From positions 682,001-746,000 of the forward strand of contig NZ_AP024888.1 in the NCBI RefSeq assembly GCF_024346995.1: a stretch of DNA of 64,000 nucleotides, read 5' to 3'. The notes under the pieces were generated by a model. That model was not told the origin of the DNA. It saw only the letters and a list, made by a program, of their open reading frames with translations, and made no database searches. This document shows positions 17,721 through 27,525 of this stretch, piece by piece; the first letter of the stretch is position 1, and the number at the start of each line of letters is the position of its first letter. A program made the translations under genes and the position numbers. The stretch comes from Vibrio palustris (lineage in GTDB: Bacteria; Pseudomonadota; Gammaproteobacteria; Enterobacterales; Vibrionaceae).

Positions 17721-18557
17721 ATGTCATCGTTAGTTTCTGTAGATTGGCTCAAGCAGCACATTCATGATGAAAACGTGGTTGTGCTGGATGCAAGTATGGC
17801 GTTTAAAATTCCGGTAGAGCCGCAAAAAGACACGACTAATATTATTGCGGGTGCGCGCCGTTTTGATTACGACACCCAATTTTGCGATCCAGACAGTCCC
17901 CTCCCCCATATGATGCCTTCGGCCGAGCGCTTTACTCAGTTAGCACAAGCTCTCGGTCTTAATCAGCAGGATACGTTGGTTGTCTATGATAATAGTGGCA
18001 CTTATGCCTCTCCCCGAGCGTGGTGGATGTTACGTGCCATGGGTCATGACAATGTCTTGGTGCTCAATGGCGGCTTAACCGAGTGGAAAGCACAACATGG
18101 CGATATTGTTCAAAACTACGCTGAGCCTCGCGAGCCTGGCGACTTTCAAGCTCAATATAACCCTGATGCCTTTGTCGATGCGCAGACTGTTTTAGAAAAC
18201 ATTGGTCGTCACGATACCCAATTATTTGATGCACGCGGCCATGCACGGTTTGCGGGCACAACACCAGAGCCACGTGACGGAGTCCGTAGCGGGCATATTC
18301 CTGGCGCGATATGTTTGCCGTTCACTGAACTTATGGATAACCACCGGCTTAAACCACGCGCAGCACTCATGCCCATTGTATCCAGCCTCTTAGCTGCCGA
18401 ACGTCAAGCTATATTTAGTTGTGGTTCCGGGGTCACTGCATGTATTTTATTACTCGCTGCGCAAGAATGTGGTTACACCAAAACCGCTGTTTATGATGGT
18501 TCATGGACCGAATGGGGACAGCGTTACGATTTACCCATTGCCACCGAGGATGGATAA
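17721..18557 (+). CDS. sseA: 3-mercaptopyruvate sulfurtransferase
   Basis: 278 aa with two rhodanese domains. The N-terminal, inactive domain carries YDNSGTYASPRAWWML; the C-terminal domain has the active loop CGSGVTAC with nucleophile C234, the sequence typical of mercaptopyruvate rather than thiosulfate sulfurtransferases. It moves sulfur from 3-mercaptopyruvate to thiols or cyanide. Lying 78 bp after moeB on the same strand, it may supply persulfide sulfur for molybdopterin synthesis, but that is inference. A clear hairpin terminator follows. Confidence 0.92.
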   Translation: MSSLVSVDWLKQHIHDENVVVLDASMAFKIPVEPQKDTTNIIAGARRFDYDTQFCDPDSPLPHMMPSAERFTQLAQALGLNQQDTLVVYDNSGTYASPRAWWMLRAMGHDNVLVLNGGLTEWKAQHGDIVQNYAEPREPGDFQAQYNPDAFVDAQTVLENIGRHDTQLFDARGHARFAGTTPEPRDGVRSGHIPGAICLPFTELMDNHRLKPRAALMPIVSSLLAAERQAIFSCGSGVTACILLLAAQECGYTKTAVYDGSWTEWGQRYDLPIATEDG

Positions 18558-18621
18558 CTCAAACTAGTGGCAACTCTATACCCTCACCACCTAGCATCCA
18601 AATAAGCCATCAAAATCAGTA

Positions 18622-18650
18622 ACGCCGTCTAGGTTAGACGGCGTCTTGAT
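18622..18650 (+). terminator. terminator after sseA
   Basis: ACGCCGTCTA and TAGACGGCGT pair perfectly around a 3-base loop, followed by a short weak T stretch. It separates sseA from the convergent SorC gene. Confidence 0.7.
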
Positions 18651-18680
18651 ATGGCTCGTACAGTACGGCTGCTCAACCTG

Positions 18681-19694
18681 TTACTCGTCAGCATTAAGTG
18701 AGGTAAGGCGCGCTGTTTGCATTTGTTCATCGAGATTTAATACGGTTAATGCGTTACTGACACTGGTTGCCACGACATCGACCGCACCGGTGCGCAATGC
18801 TCCAAGCAGCGCTAAAGGCTTGCTATTTTCAGAGGCAATAGCAATCACTTCAGAAATCGGACGAAATTCTTCAATACTCATCCCAATAACACGATCGCTC
18901 ATTCCTGTTTTGGCGATGTGGCCACGTACATCAAAAAAGTCGTGTCCCGCAAAGTCCCCCACAACGCCTTGGTGTAAACGCGACTGCACGACTTCATTCG
19001 GAGTAAACCAGCCTAAATCAACCATGTAGTTGTTTTCACTCATATCGCCAATCCCGACTAACGCCATGTCTGCTTTACGGGCTAAATCTAGCGTTTGCTT
19101 AACCGTTGTGTTTTGCATGAAGACCATTTTTTGTTCATAGTTTTCGGCATAAGCAGGCGCATACAGGGTTTCCGATGTACCACCATATTTTTTCGCTAAT
19201 TGACGACAAATATGATCGGCGTTAAACATGCTGCCCCGAGGGTGAATTCCACCAATTCCACACACAAAAGTACAATCTCTTGGTGTAATGACCCCCACAT
19301 GATGCGCAACAGAGGAAACGTTACGCCCCTGCCCCACAGTCACAACCATGCCACTTTTTAACGTTTGTGATAAATAATTAGAGACCAGACCAGCCACTTG
19401 TGTACGCTGGGCGGCTTCATTGGGCTGATCCAGCGCTATCAATGCTCGTTTCACACCAAAACGTTCAATGAGACGTTGTTCTATTTTGGCACTAAATACC
19501 GGATGGTACTTAACCGTAATTTCAACAATCCCTTCATCCCGAGCTTGTTTAAGTAACCGACCTACCTTGGCACGAGAAATCGCGAATTTTTTGGAAATTT
19601 CTTCTTGAGTTGAGCCATCCTGATAATAGGCAACCGCAATTTCTGTCAAGAGATCGCTGTCTTCGAGAGAGATCTCGGATTTATTGGTACTCAT
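18681..19694 (-). CDS. SorC-family sugar-phosphate-sensing transcriptional regulator
   Basis: 337 aa. N-terminal helix-turn-helix: VAYYQDGSTQEEISKKFAIS then RAKVGRLLKQARDEGIVEI. It is followed by the SorC sugar-binding domain (SGMVVTVGQGRNVSSVA, FVCGIGGIHPRG, VGIGDMSENN, VIGMSIEEFRPISEVIAIA). It is divergent from tal and tkt, with four TGAACAWWTG motifs and another palindrome between them, so it most likely controls the non-oxidative pentose phosphate genes in response to a phosphorylated sugar. The family is sure; regulation of tal-tkt is inferred. Confidence 0.88.
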   Translation of the reverse strand: MSTNKSEISLEDSDLLTEIAVAYYQDGSTQEEISKKFAISRAKVGRLLKQARDEGIVEITVKYHPVFSAKIEQRLIERFGVKRALIALDQPNEAAQRTQVAGLVSNYLSQTLKSGMVVTVGQGRNVSSVAHHVGVITPRDCTFVCGIGGIHPRGSMFNADHICRQLAKKYGGTSETLYAPAYAENYEQKMVFMQNTTVKQTLDLARKADMALVGIGDMSENNYMVDLGWFTPNEVVQSRLHQGVVGDFAGHDFFDVRGHIAKTGMSDRVIGMSIEEFRPISEVIAIASENSKPLALLGALRTGAVDVVATSVSNALTVLNLDEQMQTARLTSLNADE

Positions 19695-19731
19695 AATTTA
19701 CTCTTAGATCGAGGGTTCAAGGTGCTAACAA

Positions 19732-20005
19732 TGAACAATTGTCATAATCCGTTACAAAAGTTGTAACCGATCTGACGTTTGAACATATGCTCCATGGTAA
19801 TACATTTGTTCATGCAATGTAACTTAAGATTCCACAATGTAAATGTTAACACCGCGTAATCCCTTGTAACGATTGGTTATCATAGCACCAGACGGGAATT
19901 CAATAGGTGATACGTATCGTGGTAATAGACAAAATCGGATTGACTTTCGGGGCAAATAAGATAAATATGGACGCATCATTTACTCATCAATCGATCATAT
20001 GTTCA
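19732..20005. promoter_or_regulatory. four TGAACAWWTG motifs, candidate SorC-regulator operators
   Basis: Copies: TGAACAATTG at 19732-19741 (+), TGAACATATG at 19780-19789 (+), TGAACAAATG at 19812-19803 (minus) and TGAACATATG at 20005-19996 (minus). The middle two face each other across 13 bp. A separate 7-3-7 palindrome, GTTACAA-AAG-TTGTAAC, is at 19751-19767. All lie in the 459-base gap between the SorC gene and tal; I see nothing else in that gap. Confidence 0.6.
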
Positions 20006-20153
20006 TAAATGATAAGGTCAGATTGATTCAAACGAAAACGAAGAGTGATGTGTGTTATCGTCATGACTTCGTAATCTAAAAAGAACATGCTTTTTAGACG
20101 CCTGTTGCAACGCAAAGGTCGCCTAAACCAACGACGAATGAAGGACTATACAA

Positions 20154-21104
20154 ATGAGCAATAAATTAGAGCAACTACGCAAAATGACGACTGTTGTCGC
20201 GGACACAGGTGAGATCGAAGCGATCAAAAAATACAAACCTGAAGATGCTACAACTAACCCTTCTCTGATTCTTAAAGCCGCTCAAATTCCTGCTTATGCA
20301 CCGCTGATTGAACAGTCTATTGCTGCTGCCAAAGAGCTAAGCAACGACGAAGACGAACAAGTGGATAAAGCTTGTGACATGCTTGCGGTGAACATTGGTA
20401 AAGAAATTTTAAAAACCATTCCTGGTCGTATTTCTACTGAAGTTAACGCTCGCCTTTCTTACAATACAGAAGCAAGTGTTGAGAAAGCACGTGAACTGAT
20501 GAAATTGTACAATGACGCTGGTATTCCAAACGAGCGTATTCTTATCAAACTCGCATCAACTTGGGAAGGCATTCGCGCTGCAGAGATCCTTGAAAAAGAA
20601 GGCATCAACTGTAACCTAACGTTGCTATTCTCATTTGCTCAAGCGCGTGCTTGTGCAGAAGCTGGCGCTTACCTAATCTCGCCTTTCGTTGGTCGTATCA
20701 TGGACTGGTATAAAGCGAAAGAAGGCCGTTCATTCGAAGCACAAGAAGATCCAGGTGTTATCTCTGTATCTAAAATCTACGAATACTATAAAGAGCACGG
20801 CTACGATACTGTGGTTATGGGTGCAAGCTTCCGTAACATTGGCGAGATCTTAGAGTTGGCTGGCTGTGACCGTCTGACCATCAGCCCTAACTTGCTACAA
20901 GAGTTAGAAGAAGCAGAAGGCGATGTTGTCGAAAAATTAGTCGACTCAAAAGGCTCTAAAGCAGCGCCTGCGAAAATGACGCACTCTGAGTTCCTATGGG
21001 AACACAATCAAGATCCAATGGCCGTTGAAAAACTGGCTGAAGGCATCCGCAACTTTGCCGTAGACCAAGGCAAACTTGAAGCGATGATCAAAGATCAACT
21101 ATAA
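20154..21104 (+). CDS. tal: transaldolase
   Basis: 316 aa, the TalA/TalB length. The Schiff-base lysine is in [12 protein letters not shown]; other landmarks are [13 protein letters not shown] at the N-terminus, [18 protein letters not shown] and [13 protein letters not shown]. It transfers a dihydroxyacetone unit between sedoheptulose-7-phosphate and glyceraldehyde-3-phosphate in the non-oxidative pentose phosphate pathway. It is paired with tkt 103 bp downstream, with a hairpin between them, and is probably controlled by the divergent SorC regulator. Confidence 0.98.
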   Translation: MSNKLEQLRKMTTVVADTGEIEAIKKYKPEDATTNPSLILKAAQIPAYAPLIEQSIAAAKELSNDEDEQVDKACDMLAVNIGKEILKTIPGRISTEVNARLSYNTEASVEKARELMKLYNDAGIPNERILIKLASTWEGIRAAEILEKEGINCNLTLLFSFAQARACAEAGAYLISPFVGRIMDWYKAKEGRSFEAQEDPGVISVSKIYEYYKEHGYDTVVMGASFRNIGEILELAGCDRLTISPNLLQELEEAEGDVVEKLVDSKGSKAAPAKMTHSEFLWEHNQDPMAVEKLAEGIRNFAVDQGKLEAMIKDQL

Positions 21105-21114
21105 GACTTAATCA

Positions 21115-21143
21115 CAAGCGAGTGGCCTCAAACCACTCGCTTG
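21115..21143 (+). terminator. hairpin between tal and tkt, possible attenuator
   Basis: CAAGCGAGTGG and CCACTCGCTTG are perfect 11-base arms with a 7-base loop, followed by TTCATTTTATTTC. Full termination would uncouple tkt from tal; partial read-through would set their ratio. Confidence 0.7.
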
Positions 21144-21207
21144 TTCATTTTATTTCTTAAGCCGCCACTGTGCGGCTACCTACAAACTTAAATCGAGACA
21201 TCCAAAT

Positions 21208-23199
21208 ATGAATCGTAAATATTTAGCAAATGCTATTCGTGCTCTAAGCATGGATGCGGTACAAAAAGCAAAATCTGGCCACCCTGGCGCACCAATGGGT
21301 ATGGCAGATATTGCAGAAGTTCTGTGGCGTGACCACATGAACCACAACCCAACTAACCCTAACTGGGCAGGCCGTGACCGTTTTGTACTTTCTAACGGCC
21401 ATGGTTCAATGTTGCTTTACTCATTGCTGCACCTCACAGGTTATGAGCTTGGCATTGACGATCTTAAAAATTTCCGTCAATTACACTCTAAAACGCCGGG
21501 CCACCCAGAATACGGCTATGCTCCTGGTATCGAAACAACCACTGGTCCACTAGGCCAAGGTATTGCCAATGCAGTAGGTATGGCGATTGCTGAGAAGTCG
21601 CTTGCCGCGCAGTTTAACCAAGACGAGCACGATATTGTTGACCACCATACCTACGCCTTCATGGGCGACGGTTGTATGATGGAAGGCATTTCACATGAAG
21701 TGTGTTCACTTGCTGGTACGCTAGGTCTGGGTAAATTGATCGCGTTCTGGGATGACAATGGTATCTCTATCGATGGTCACGTTGAAGGTTGGTTTGGCGA
21801 TGATACAGCGAAACGCTTTGAATCTTACGGCTGGCAGGTTATCTCTAGCGTTGACGGTCACGACTCTGACGCAATCAACAAAGCGATTGAAGAAGCGAAA
21901 GCGGATACTTCACGTCCAACGCTAATTTGTTGTAAAACCATCATCGGTTTTGGTTCGCCAAACAAATCAGGTTCTCACGATTGTCACGGTGCACCACTAG
22001 GTGATGATGAAATCGCAGCAACACGTGAATTCCTAGGTTGGGAACATGCCCCATTTGTTGTACCTAGTGACGTTTACGCGAAATGGGATGCCAAAGAAGC
22101 GGGTCAAGCAAAAGAAGCCGCTTGGGATGAGAAATTCGCGGCTTACGAAAAAGCTTATCCAGAGCTTGCGGCTGAATTCAAACGCCGCGTCGCGGGCGAT
22201 CTTCCTGCTAACTGGGAAGCAGCCACGCAAGAAATCATTGAAAACCTACAAGCAAACCCTGAGAAAATTGCGTCTCGTAAAGCATCACAAAACGCGCTTG
22301 AAGCCTTCGGTAAAATACTGCCTGAATTCATGGGCGGCTCTGCTGACTTGGCACCATCTAACTTGACCATCTGGTCGGGGTCTAAGTCACTGACTGAAGA
22401 AGATGCGTCAGGTAACTATATTCACTACGGTGTTCGTGAATTTGGTATGACCGCAATCATCAATGGTATTGCATTACACGGTGGCTTTGTACCTTACGGT
22501 GCAACCTTCTTGATGTTTATGGAATATGCACGTAATGCACTGCGTATGGCAGCATTGATGAAAACCCAAAACATCCAAGTCTACACGCACGATTCAATCG
22601 GCCTAGGTGAAGATGGTCCAACTCACCAACCTGTAGAACAAGTGGCAACACTGCGTATGGTGCCTAACTTGAGCACGTGGCGTCCATGTGACCAAGTTGA
22701 GTCTGCGGTTTCTTGGAAACTCGCAATTGAGCGTAAGACGGCGCCAACGGCGTTAATCTTCTCTCGCCAAGGTCTTGCTCAGCAAGAACGTAGCGCTCAG
22801 CAATTAGCGGATATCAGCAAAGGTGGCTACATCCTTAAAGATAGCGCTGGTACACCCGATCTTATCTTGATTGCAACAGGTTCAGAAGTAGAGCTTGCTG
22901 TGAATGCAGCAGACGAGCTGAGCAAAGAAGGCAAAAACGTACGCGTAGTGTCTATGCCTTCAACCGATACGTTTGACAAGCAAGACGCGGCATACCGTGA
23001 ATCTGTGCTGCCTTCAAGCGTGACAGCACGTGTTGCCATTGAAGCGGGTATTGCAGACTACTGGTTCAAATATGTAGGCCTAAACGGTCGTGTAGTTGGT
23101 ATGACGACATTTGGCGAATCTGCACCAGCAGATCAACTATTTGAAGAGTTTGGCTTCACAGTCGACAACGTGGTTGCGAAAGCGAAAGAAGTGCTTTAA
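21208..23199 (+). CDS. tkt: transketolase
   Basis: 663 aa. The thiamine-diphosphate motif [18 protein letters not shown]...DDNGIS lies in the N-terminal domain, with [11 protein letters not shown] at the substrate channel. The pyrimidine domain shows [19 protein letters not shown] and [18 protein letters not shown]. It moves two-carbon ketol units among pentose phosphate intermediates. With tal it gives a complete non-oxidative branch pair; the window suggests both follow the same SorC control. A strong terminator follows at 23226. Confidence 0.98.
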   Translation: MNRKYLANAIRALSMDAVQKAKSGHPGAPMGMADIAEVLWRDHMNHNPTNPNWAGRDRFVLSNGHGSMLLYSLLHLTGYELGIDDLKNFRQLHSKTPGHPEYGYAPGIETTTGPLGQGIANAVGMAIAEKSLAAQFNQDEHDIVDHHTYAFMGDGCMMEGISHEVCSLAGTLGLGKLIAFWDDNGISIDGHVEGWFGDDTAKRFESYGWQVISSVDGHDSDAINKAIEEAKADTSRPTLICCKTIIGFGSPNKSGSHDCHGAPLGDDEIAATREFLGWEHAPFVVPSDVYAKWDAKEAGQAKEAAWDEKFAAYEKAYPELAAEFKRRVAGDLPANWEAATQEIIENLQANPEKIASRKASQNALEAFGKILPEFMGGSADLAPSNLTIWSGSKSLTEEDASGNYIHYGVREFGMTAIINGIALHGGFVPYGATFLMFMEYARNALRMAALMKTQNIQVYTHDSIGLGEDGPTHQPVEQVATLRMVPNLSTWRPCDQVESAVSWKLAIERKTAPTALIFSRQGLAQQERSAQQLADISKGGYILKDSAGTPDLILIATGSEVELAVNAADELSKEGKNVRVVSMPSTDTFDKQDAAYRESVLPSSVTARVAIEAGIADYWFKYVGLNGRVVGMTTFGESAPADQLFEEFGFTVDNVVAKAKEVL

Positions 23200-23225
23200 T
23201 TCAATGTCACTCTTTGTATAAACAG

Positions 23226-23255
23226 AAGGGCCAGTCTGATGACTGGCCCTTTTTT
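23226..23255 (+). terminator. intrinsic terminator after tkt
   Basis: AAGGGCCAGTC and GACTGGCCCTT enclose TGAT and are followed by TTTT. Confidence 0.95.
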
Positions 23256-23480
23256 ATTTTGTCTAGATATGCCGCTATTTTGTTAAGTTACTGACATTAG
23301 AACTTAACTATATGACACTGCTGCATTAAACCATGTCCTTTTACTGACAAAACTCTGATTTATGCCCCCTACTATGACTGGGTATTCAACGAAGAATAAT
23401 TCGGGCAGCGTGACTCGATAAATGAATTCACACTACCATATTACGCTGACAATAATTAGACTCAACTTAAGGGTTTTATC

Positions 23481-24530
23481 ATGAAAAAAAACATCGCTCT
23501 TACACTCATCGCAAGTATGGCTAGCAGTGGCCTTTTTGCTCAAACCGCTTTCGCAGACAATCTTTATATGGGAGCCCGTGCTGGTCAATCATTCTCTAAT
23601 GATGCCTGTGAAACGAATCATAATTGTAATGATGATGACCCAGCGGCGGGCCTATTCTTAGGCTATGACGTCAACCAATACATGGGCGTTGAGCTCGGTG
23701 CGGATTGGCTAGGTCAATACGACTTAAATTACAACGACAATGGTACTCTGAGCCGCAGTAAACATAACTTATCTGCCATCACTTTAGCGCCGAAATTTTC
23801 TTACCCTATGTCAGAAAAAGTGGATGTGTATGCAAAAGTAGGCGCGGCTTACATGCAATACGGCGATGACTCAGATTACGTACCAACCGGCACAGTGGGT
23901 GCTGAATACCACCTTTCGAAAAAATGGGATGCACGTCTTGCTTACCAGCGTTACCAAGGTATGTCTGATCATGTTATGCACAACATGGACACCGATCTTG
24001 TCACCGTCGGTTTAAGCTATAACTTTGGTCAAGATGACGCTAAGCCAATGCCTGCAAAAGCGGCTGAGCCAGCGCCTGCACCCGCACCAAAAGCTGAGCC
24101 AGCACCTAAGCCTGCACCAAAGCCTAAGTGGGTAATGAAGCAACACAATAATGTGACTGATAAGAGCTTCTTTGAGTTGGACAGCGCTAAGCTGACTGAA
24201 GCTGGTGAACAAACACTTGCTCCTCTATTAGCAACGTTGAAAGAATACCCGAATGCATCCGCTAACATTATCGGTTACACAGATACTACAGGAACAAAAT
24301 CGTATAATAAGCAACTATCGAAAAAACGTGCTCAATCTGTTGCCGACTACTTAGTTGAAAATGGTATTGATAAAACGAAATTGACCGTTGATGGCAAAGG
24401 CGAAGCGGATCCAATCGCAAGCAACGAAACTCGTCAAGGTCGTGAACAAAACCGTCGTGTTGAAGTCATGATTCCACAGTTTGAATACAAGGTGAAAACA
24501 TCGGCTGCCAATGCACAAACCGGTGCTTAA
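23481..24530 (+). CDS. ompA: OmpA-family outer-membrane porin
   Basis: 349 aa. A signal peptide (MKKNIALTLIASMASSGLFA, cleaved before DNLYMGARAG) is followed by an eight-strand OmpA barrel to about residue 185. Then comes a proline/alanine linker (PAPAPAPKAEPAPKPAPKPK) and a C-terminal OmpA/MotB domain with IGYTDTTGTKSYNKQLSKKR and QGREQNRRVEV, which bind peptidoglycan. It links the outer membrane to the wall. A strong terminator shared with the convergent lipoprotein gene follows. Confidence 0.95.
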   Translation: MKKNIALTLIASMASSGLFAQTAFADNLYMGARAGQSFSNDACETNHNCNDDDPAAGLFLGYDVNQYMGVELGADWLGQYDLNYNDNGTLSRSKHNLSAITLAPKFSYPMSEKVDVYAKVGAAYMQYGDDSDYVPTGTVGAEYHLSKKWDARLAYQRYQGMSDHVMHNMDTDLVTVGLSYNFGQDDAKPMPAKAAEPAPAPAPKAEPAPKPAPKPKWVMKQHNNVTDKSFFELDSAKLTEAGEQTLAPLLATLKEYPNASANIIGYTDTTGTKSYNKQLSKKRAQSVADYLVENGIDKTKLTVDGKGEADPIASNETRQGREQNRRVEVMIPQFEYKVKTSAANAQTGA

Positions 24531-24556
24531 TACGTACAACGTATGACATCTAGTCT

Positions 24557-24594
24557 AAAAAAGACAGAAGCTCAAGGCTTCTGTCTTTTTTTTT
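24557..24594. terminator. bidirectional terminator between ompA and the OmpA-like lipoprotein
   Basis: A-run plus GACAGAAGC pairs with GCTTCTGTC plus a run of nine T; loop TCAAG. It serves ompA strongly and can work for the convergent gene. Confidence 0.93.
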
Positions 24595-24628
24595 GTTTCT
24601 TTACGGTGACTCTTAAAGAGAGCAATAC

Positions 24629-25243
24629 TTATGAGCCATTGAGAATAAATAATAATTCCGCACGACGGTTGCACGCGCGTCCTGACGCCGTTTTATTCGT
24701 ACATGCTGGAAAGTACTCACCGTAGCCACGCGTATAAATAGACGATTTTGAAACACCATTCATTTCGAACAGAGCTTCGATACGTTCTGCGCGACGCTTA
24801 GATAAGTCATCATTTAAAGACTCACTCCCTGTAATATCGGTATGACCATTGATAACAACTGTTATCGACGGATAACGAGAGAGGAACACACTCAAGCGTG
24901 CGATCCAAGGGTATGAGCCCATTTCTACCGTGGCAGAATTTAAACGAAAATAAATCGACTCATTGACATGCACCATCATCGACGAACCTGGTAATACATC
25001 ATAAGCGATATCATTAGACCGTAAAAAACCAATCAATCGATCGTAATCCGAGTGATAAGACAACGCCACTTCAGCCGTTTTTTTGGGTTGTTCGGGTTGT
25101 CCCCATTGCGGATTTCGTACATTGGTATGATCTTGTGGCGCTTGATCAAGTTTATCATTGCGCACCATCTTACTTAGCTCACTCATTGAGCTAAGGCTAC
25201 ACCCGCTTAACAATAACGATAGGATCAAGGCAACATACTTCAT
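24629..25243 (-). CDS. OmpA-domain outer-membrane lipoprotein
   Basis: 204 aa from the ATG at 25243; upstream in-frame ATGs at 25255 and 25309 would bury the signal. The lipoprotein signal MKYVALILSLLLSGCS ends in the lipobox LSGC. The C-terminal half is an OmpA-like peptidoglycan-binding domain: INGHTDITGSESLNDDLSKR, then YTRGYGEYFP and CNRRAELLF. Vibrio carry similar lipoproteins, some annotated as sodium-motor or Pal relatives, but nothing here ties it to a motor. It faces ompA tail to tail. Confidence 0.82.
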   Translation of the reverse strand: MKYVALILSLLLSGCSLSSMSELSKMVRNDKLDQAPQDHTNVRNPQWGQPEQPKKTAEVALSYHSDYDRLIGFLRSNDIAYDVLPGSSMMVHVNESIYFRLNSATVEMGSYPWIARLSVFLSRYPSITVVINGHTDITGSESLNDDLSKRRAERIEALFEMNGVSKSSIYTRGYGEYFPACTNKTASGRACNRRAELLFILNGS

Positions 25244-25436
25244 CTGATAACTCATCAATGATTGAATTCTATAAAGGTTATCGACTGATAAATCATAAAC
25301 TTTACGCAAATATTATGACGATGTGAGTCAACCAACTGCCGAGCTTAACAGTAATAAGAGTACTCTTGAACTAGGCAGCGTTTATCTATATTGAGTCTAG
25401 ACTAACACCGTCAATGTTGTTCGATGGCAGGCAATA

Positions 25437-26045
25437 TTAAACACTTAACGGTACAGGATGTAATACTAACCCTTCCTCTGTCACTAAGATGCAATCCATG
25501 CCGCCTGAGTGTGCGGCTTGCATCCCCAAAAGTGTATCTTCAAACACTACACATTGTTCTGGGCGCAAATTTAAGTGCGCGGCGGCGGATAAAAACGTCT
25601 CGGGGTGCGGTTTATGATTCGTGACATCCGTCGCCGTTACCACAGCATCAAACTTATTTAATAGTCCAGTCCGCGCTAAAATAGACATGGCCATAGTACG
25701 TTGACTTCCTGTTCCCACCGCGAGAGGTTTTTTGCCATAATAAGCATGAACTAACTCTGTGGTCGCAGAAATAAGCGTTTCTTGCCCTTCTAAGCTCGCA
25801 AAATGCGTCATTTTACAGTCTGAAACGACTTGAGGATTCAGTTGCAAGTGGTAACGCTCATTAATCACATCGACTATCTTAATACTTGGCATACCACCCA
25901 TGCTATTCAACCACTCTGCGTCGAATGGAAAATCATATGTTTGCGCAGCGTGTTCCCAAGCAGCTAAATGTGCAGGCATCGTATCCACTAACGTACCGTC
26001 CATATCAAAAATCAGTCCTGCGTAGTCATTTAACTCTATCGCCAT
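25437..26045 (-). CDS. HAD-family sugar-phosphate phosphatase, YqaB-like
   Basis: 202 aa from the ATG at 26045, eight bases after AAAGGA; the ATG six bases earlier would sit too near it. HAD motif I is GLIFDMDGTLVDTMPAH, motif II AVGTGSQRT, motif III Lys in THKPHPETF-like NHKPHPETFL, motif IV VVFEDTLLGMQAA. It closely resembles E. coli YqaB, which dephosphorylates fructose-1-phosphate and related sugar phosphates. No operon partners. Confidence 0.85.
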   Translation of the reverse strand: MAIELNDYAGLIFDMDGTLVDTMPAHLAAWEHAAQTYDFPFDAEWLNSMGGMPSIKIVDVINERYHLQLNPQVVSDCKMTHFASLEGQETLISATTELVHAYYGKKPLAVGTGSQRTMAMSILARTGLLNKFDAVVTATDVTNHKPHPETFLSAAAHLNLRPEQCVVFEDTLLGMQAAHSGGMDCILVTEEGLVLHPVPLSV

Positions 26046-26144
26046 ATGCATGTTCCTTTACGTCTTATGATTATTTGAGCATCATTCCATGAAGCTCGAT
26101 GTAATGCAATTGGCTTACTATCAACTGGCAACACCGTAGTATCA

Positions 26145-26690
26145 CTAAGCGGGCATTGACTCTTCCAAGGCGTGTGCTAATTCATTTGGGCTTTCCCATG
26201 TATAAACCCATTCATGAATGGTGGTGCCGCAAGGCGAAAGCCAATCACGATCAAGGTGATGACTACAACCAATATGATCATAAAAGTCCACCGCTTGCTG
26301 ATTATCTTCCATAACTTCAAGATAAATACCAGATTGTGGAAAAAATTGCTCGACCCATTGCAATGCTCGTTGGATCAATAGCTTTCCTAACCCTTGGTTA
26401 CGGTGTGACGGTTTGATATGTAGCGTTTCAATGATCGTGCCCTTCTCAAAATCGTGATTGCCAAATAAACAAATGAAGCCCAGAAGTCCGGTTTTATCTT
26501 CAATTAATAAGACATGCTGGTTAAAAGGAGGATTCGTTAAACGAGTTTGCCAAATGAGTTGGCGGTCTTCATCGACATCATCATCCAAGTAGTCTTGGCG
26601 TAGGATATCTTGGTAGTAGGTTTTCCAACTTGTGGCATGAAGATGAGCGATACGCTCATAGTCTTGGTACTCTGCGGTTCTAATATCCAT
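26145..26690 (-). CDS. GNAT-family N-acetyltransferase
   Basis: 181 aa from the ATG at 26690, which follows CAGGA by 7 nt; the longer frame to 26780 adds a non-conserved stretch. The acetyl-CoA binding signature is HRNQGLGKLLIQRALQW, preceded by the strand ETLHIKPS and followed by IYLEVMEDNQQAVDFYDHIG. The acceptor substrate cannot be told from sequence. No related neighbour. Confidence 0.85.
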   Translation of the reverse strand: MDIRTAEYQDYERIAHLHATSWKTYYQDILRQDYLDDDVDEDRQLIWQTRLTNPPFNQHVLLIEDKTGLLGFICLFGNHDFEKGTIIETLHIKPSHRNQGLGKLLIQRALQWVEQFFPQSGIYLEVMEDNQQAVDFYDHIGCSHHLDRDWLSPCGTTIHEWVYTWESPNELAHALEESMPA

Positions 26691-26892
26691 ATTCACGTCC
26701 TGATTACATCCTGTAATACTTAAAGAATAGTATATTATGCAAAACGAACAAAAATACAAATGCGGCATTTGAATATACAAGACATTGTCACTAAAACATC
26801 ACTAAGCGAATGAAGACAGAAAACAGACAGGAGAATATGCTGCAAAGAACAAGGATTATGTACATGTTCCATGCAGCATGATGGCAAGAGGG

Positions 26893-27525
26893 TTATTTAC
26901 GTTCACCATAACGTTCTAAATACATAATCGTTGCTGCGGTGCGAGACGGCACCTGTAGCTTTTTCAGTAAGCTTTTCATATGCACTTTAACGGTCGACTC
27001 AGAGATGAATAGTCGATCGGCAATTTGCTTATTACGAAAACCTTTTGCGACTTCACTTAAGATCTGCCCTTCACGATCGGTAAGGGCCTCAAACAAATCG
27101 ATCTGCTCGCGTCGATTACTCAGGTACTTAAGCACCACATCGCTATACGATTTATTACCATTAGCGGCATTTTTTAATAAATCAACCAACTGTTCCGGTT
27201 CGGTGTCTTTCAAAAGGTACCCATCCGCACCGGCACGAACCATGGCTTCGATGTCACCAACATTATCAGAAACCGTTAAAACAACCACAATCGCACTGCA
27301 TCCATCGGTTCTTAACGCTTTGAGTGTGTCGAGCCCTGATAACCCTTTCATATTGAGATCTAATAAGATCATATCTGGTTCATCAGACTGGGCCAGAGCA
27401 ATCGCTTCATCACCACTGCTTGCTTCTGCGATGACGTCGAATTCAGGCTCAATGCTTAACAATTGCTGAATACCTCGACGCATCAATGGATGATCATCCA
27501 CCAGCATTATTTTGCATTTATTCAA
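26893..27525 (-). CDS. narP: nitrate/nitrite response regulator NarP
   Basis: 210 aa. The receiver domain has the acidic pair in MLVDDHPLMRRG and phospho-acceptor D56 in LLDLNMKG. The C-terminal LuxR-type helix-turn-helix is LTDREGQILSEVAKGFRNKQ, then IADRLFISESTVKVHMKSLL. Paired with NarQ it controls nitrate, nitrite and fumarate respiration genes. Its ATG overlaps the narQ stop by 4 bp (ATGA), so the two are cotranslated. Confidence 0.93.
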   Translation of the reverse strand: MNKCKIMLVDDHPLMRRGIQQLLSIEPEFDVIAEASSGDEAIALAQSDEPDMILLDLNMKGLSGLDTLKALRTDGCSAIVVVLTVSDNVGDIEAMVRAGADGYLLKDTEPEQLVDLLKNAANGNKSYSDVVLKYLSNRREQIDLFEALTDREGQILSEVAKGFRNKQIADRLFISESTVKVHMKSLLKKLQVPSRTAATIMYLERYGERK

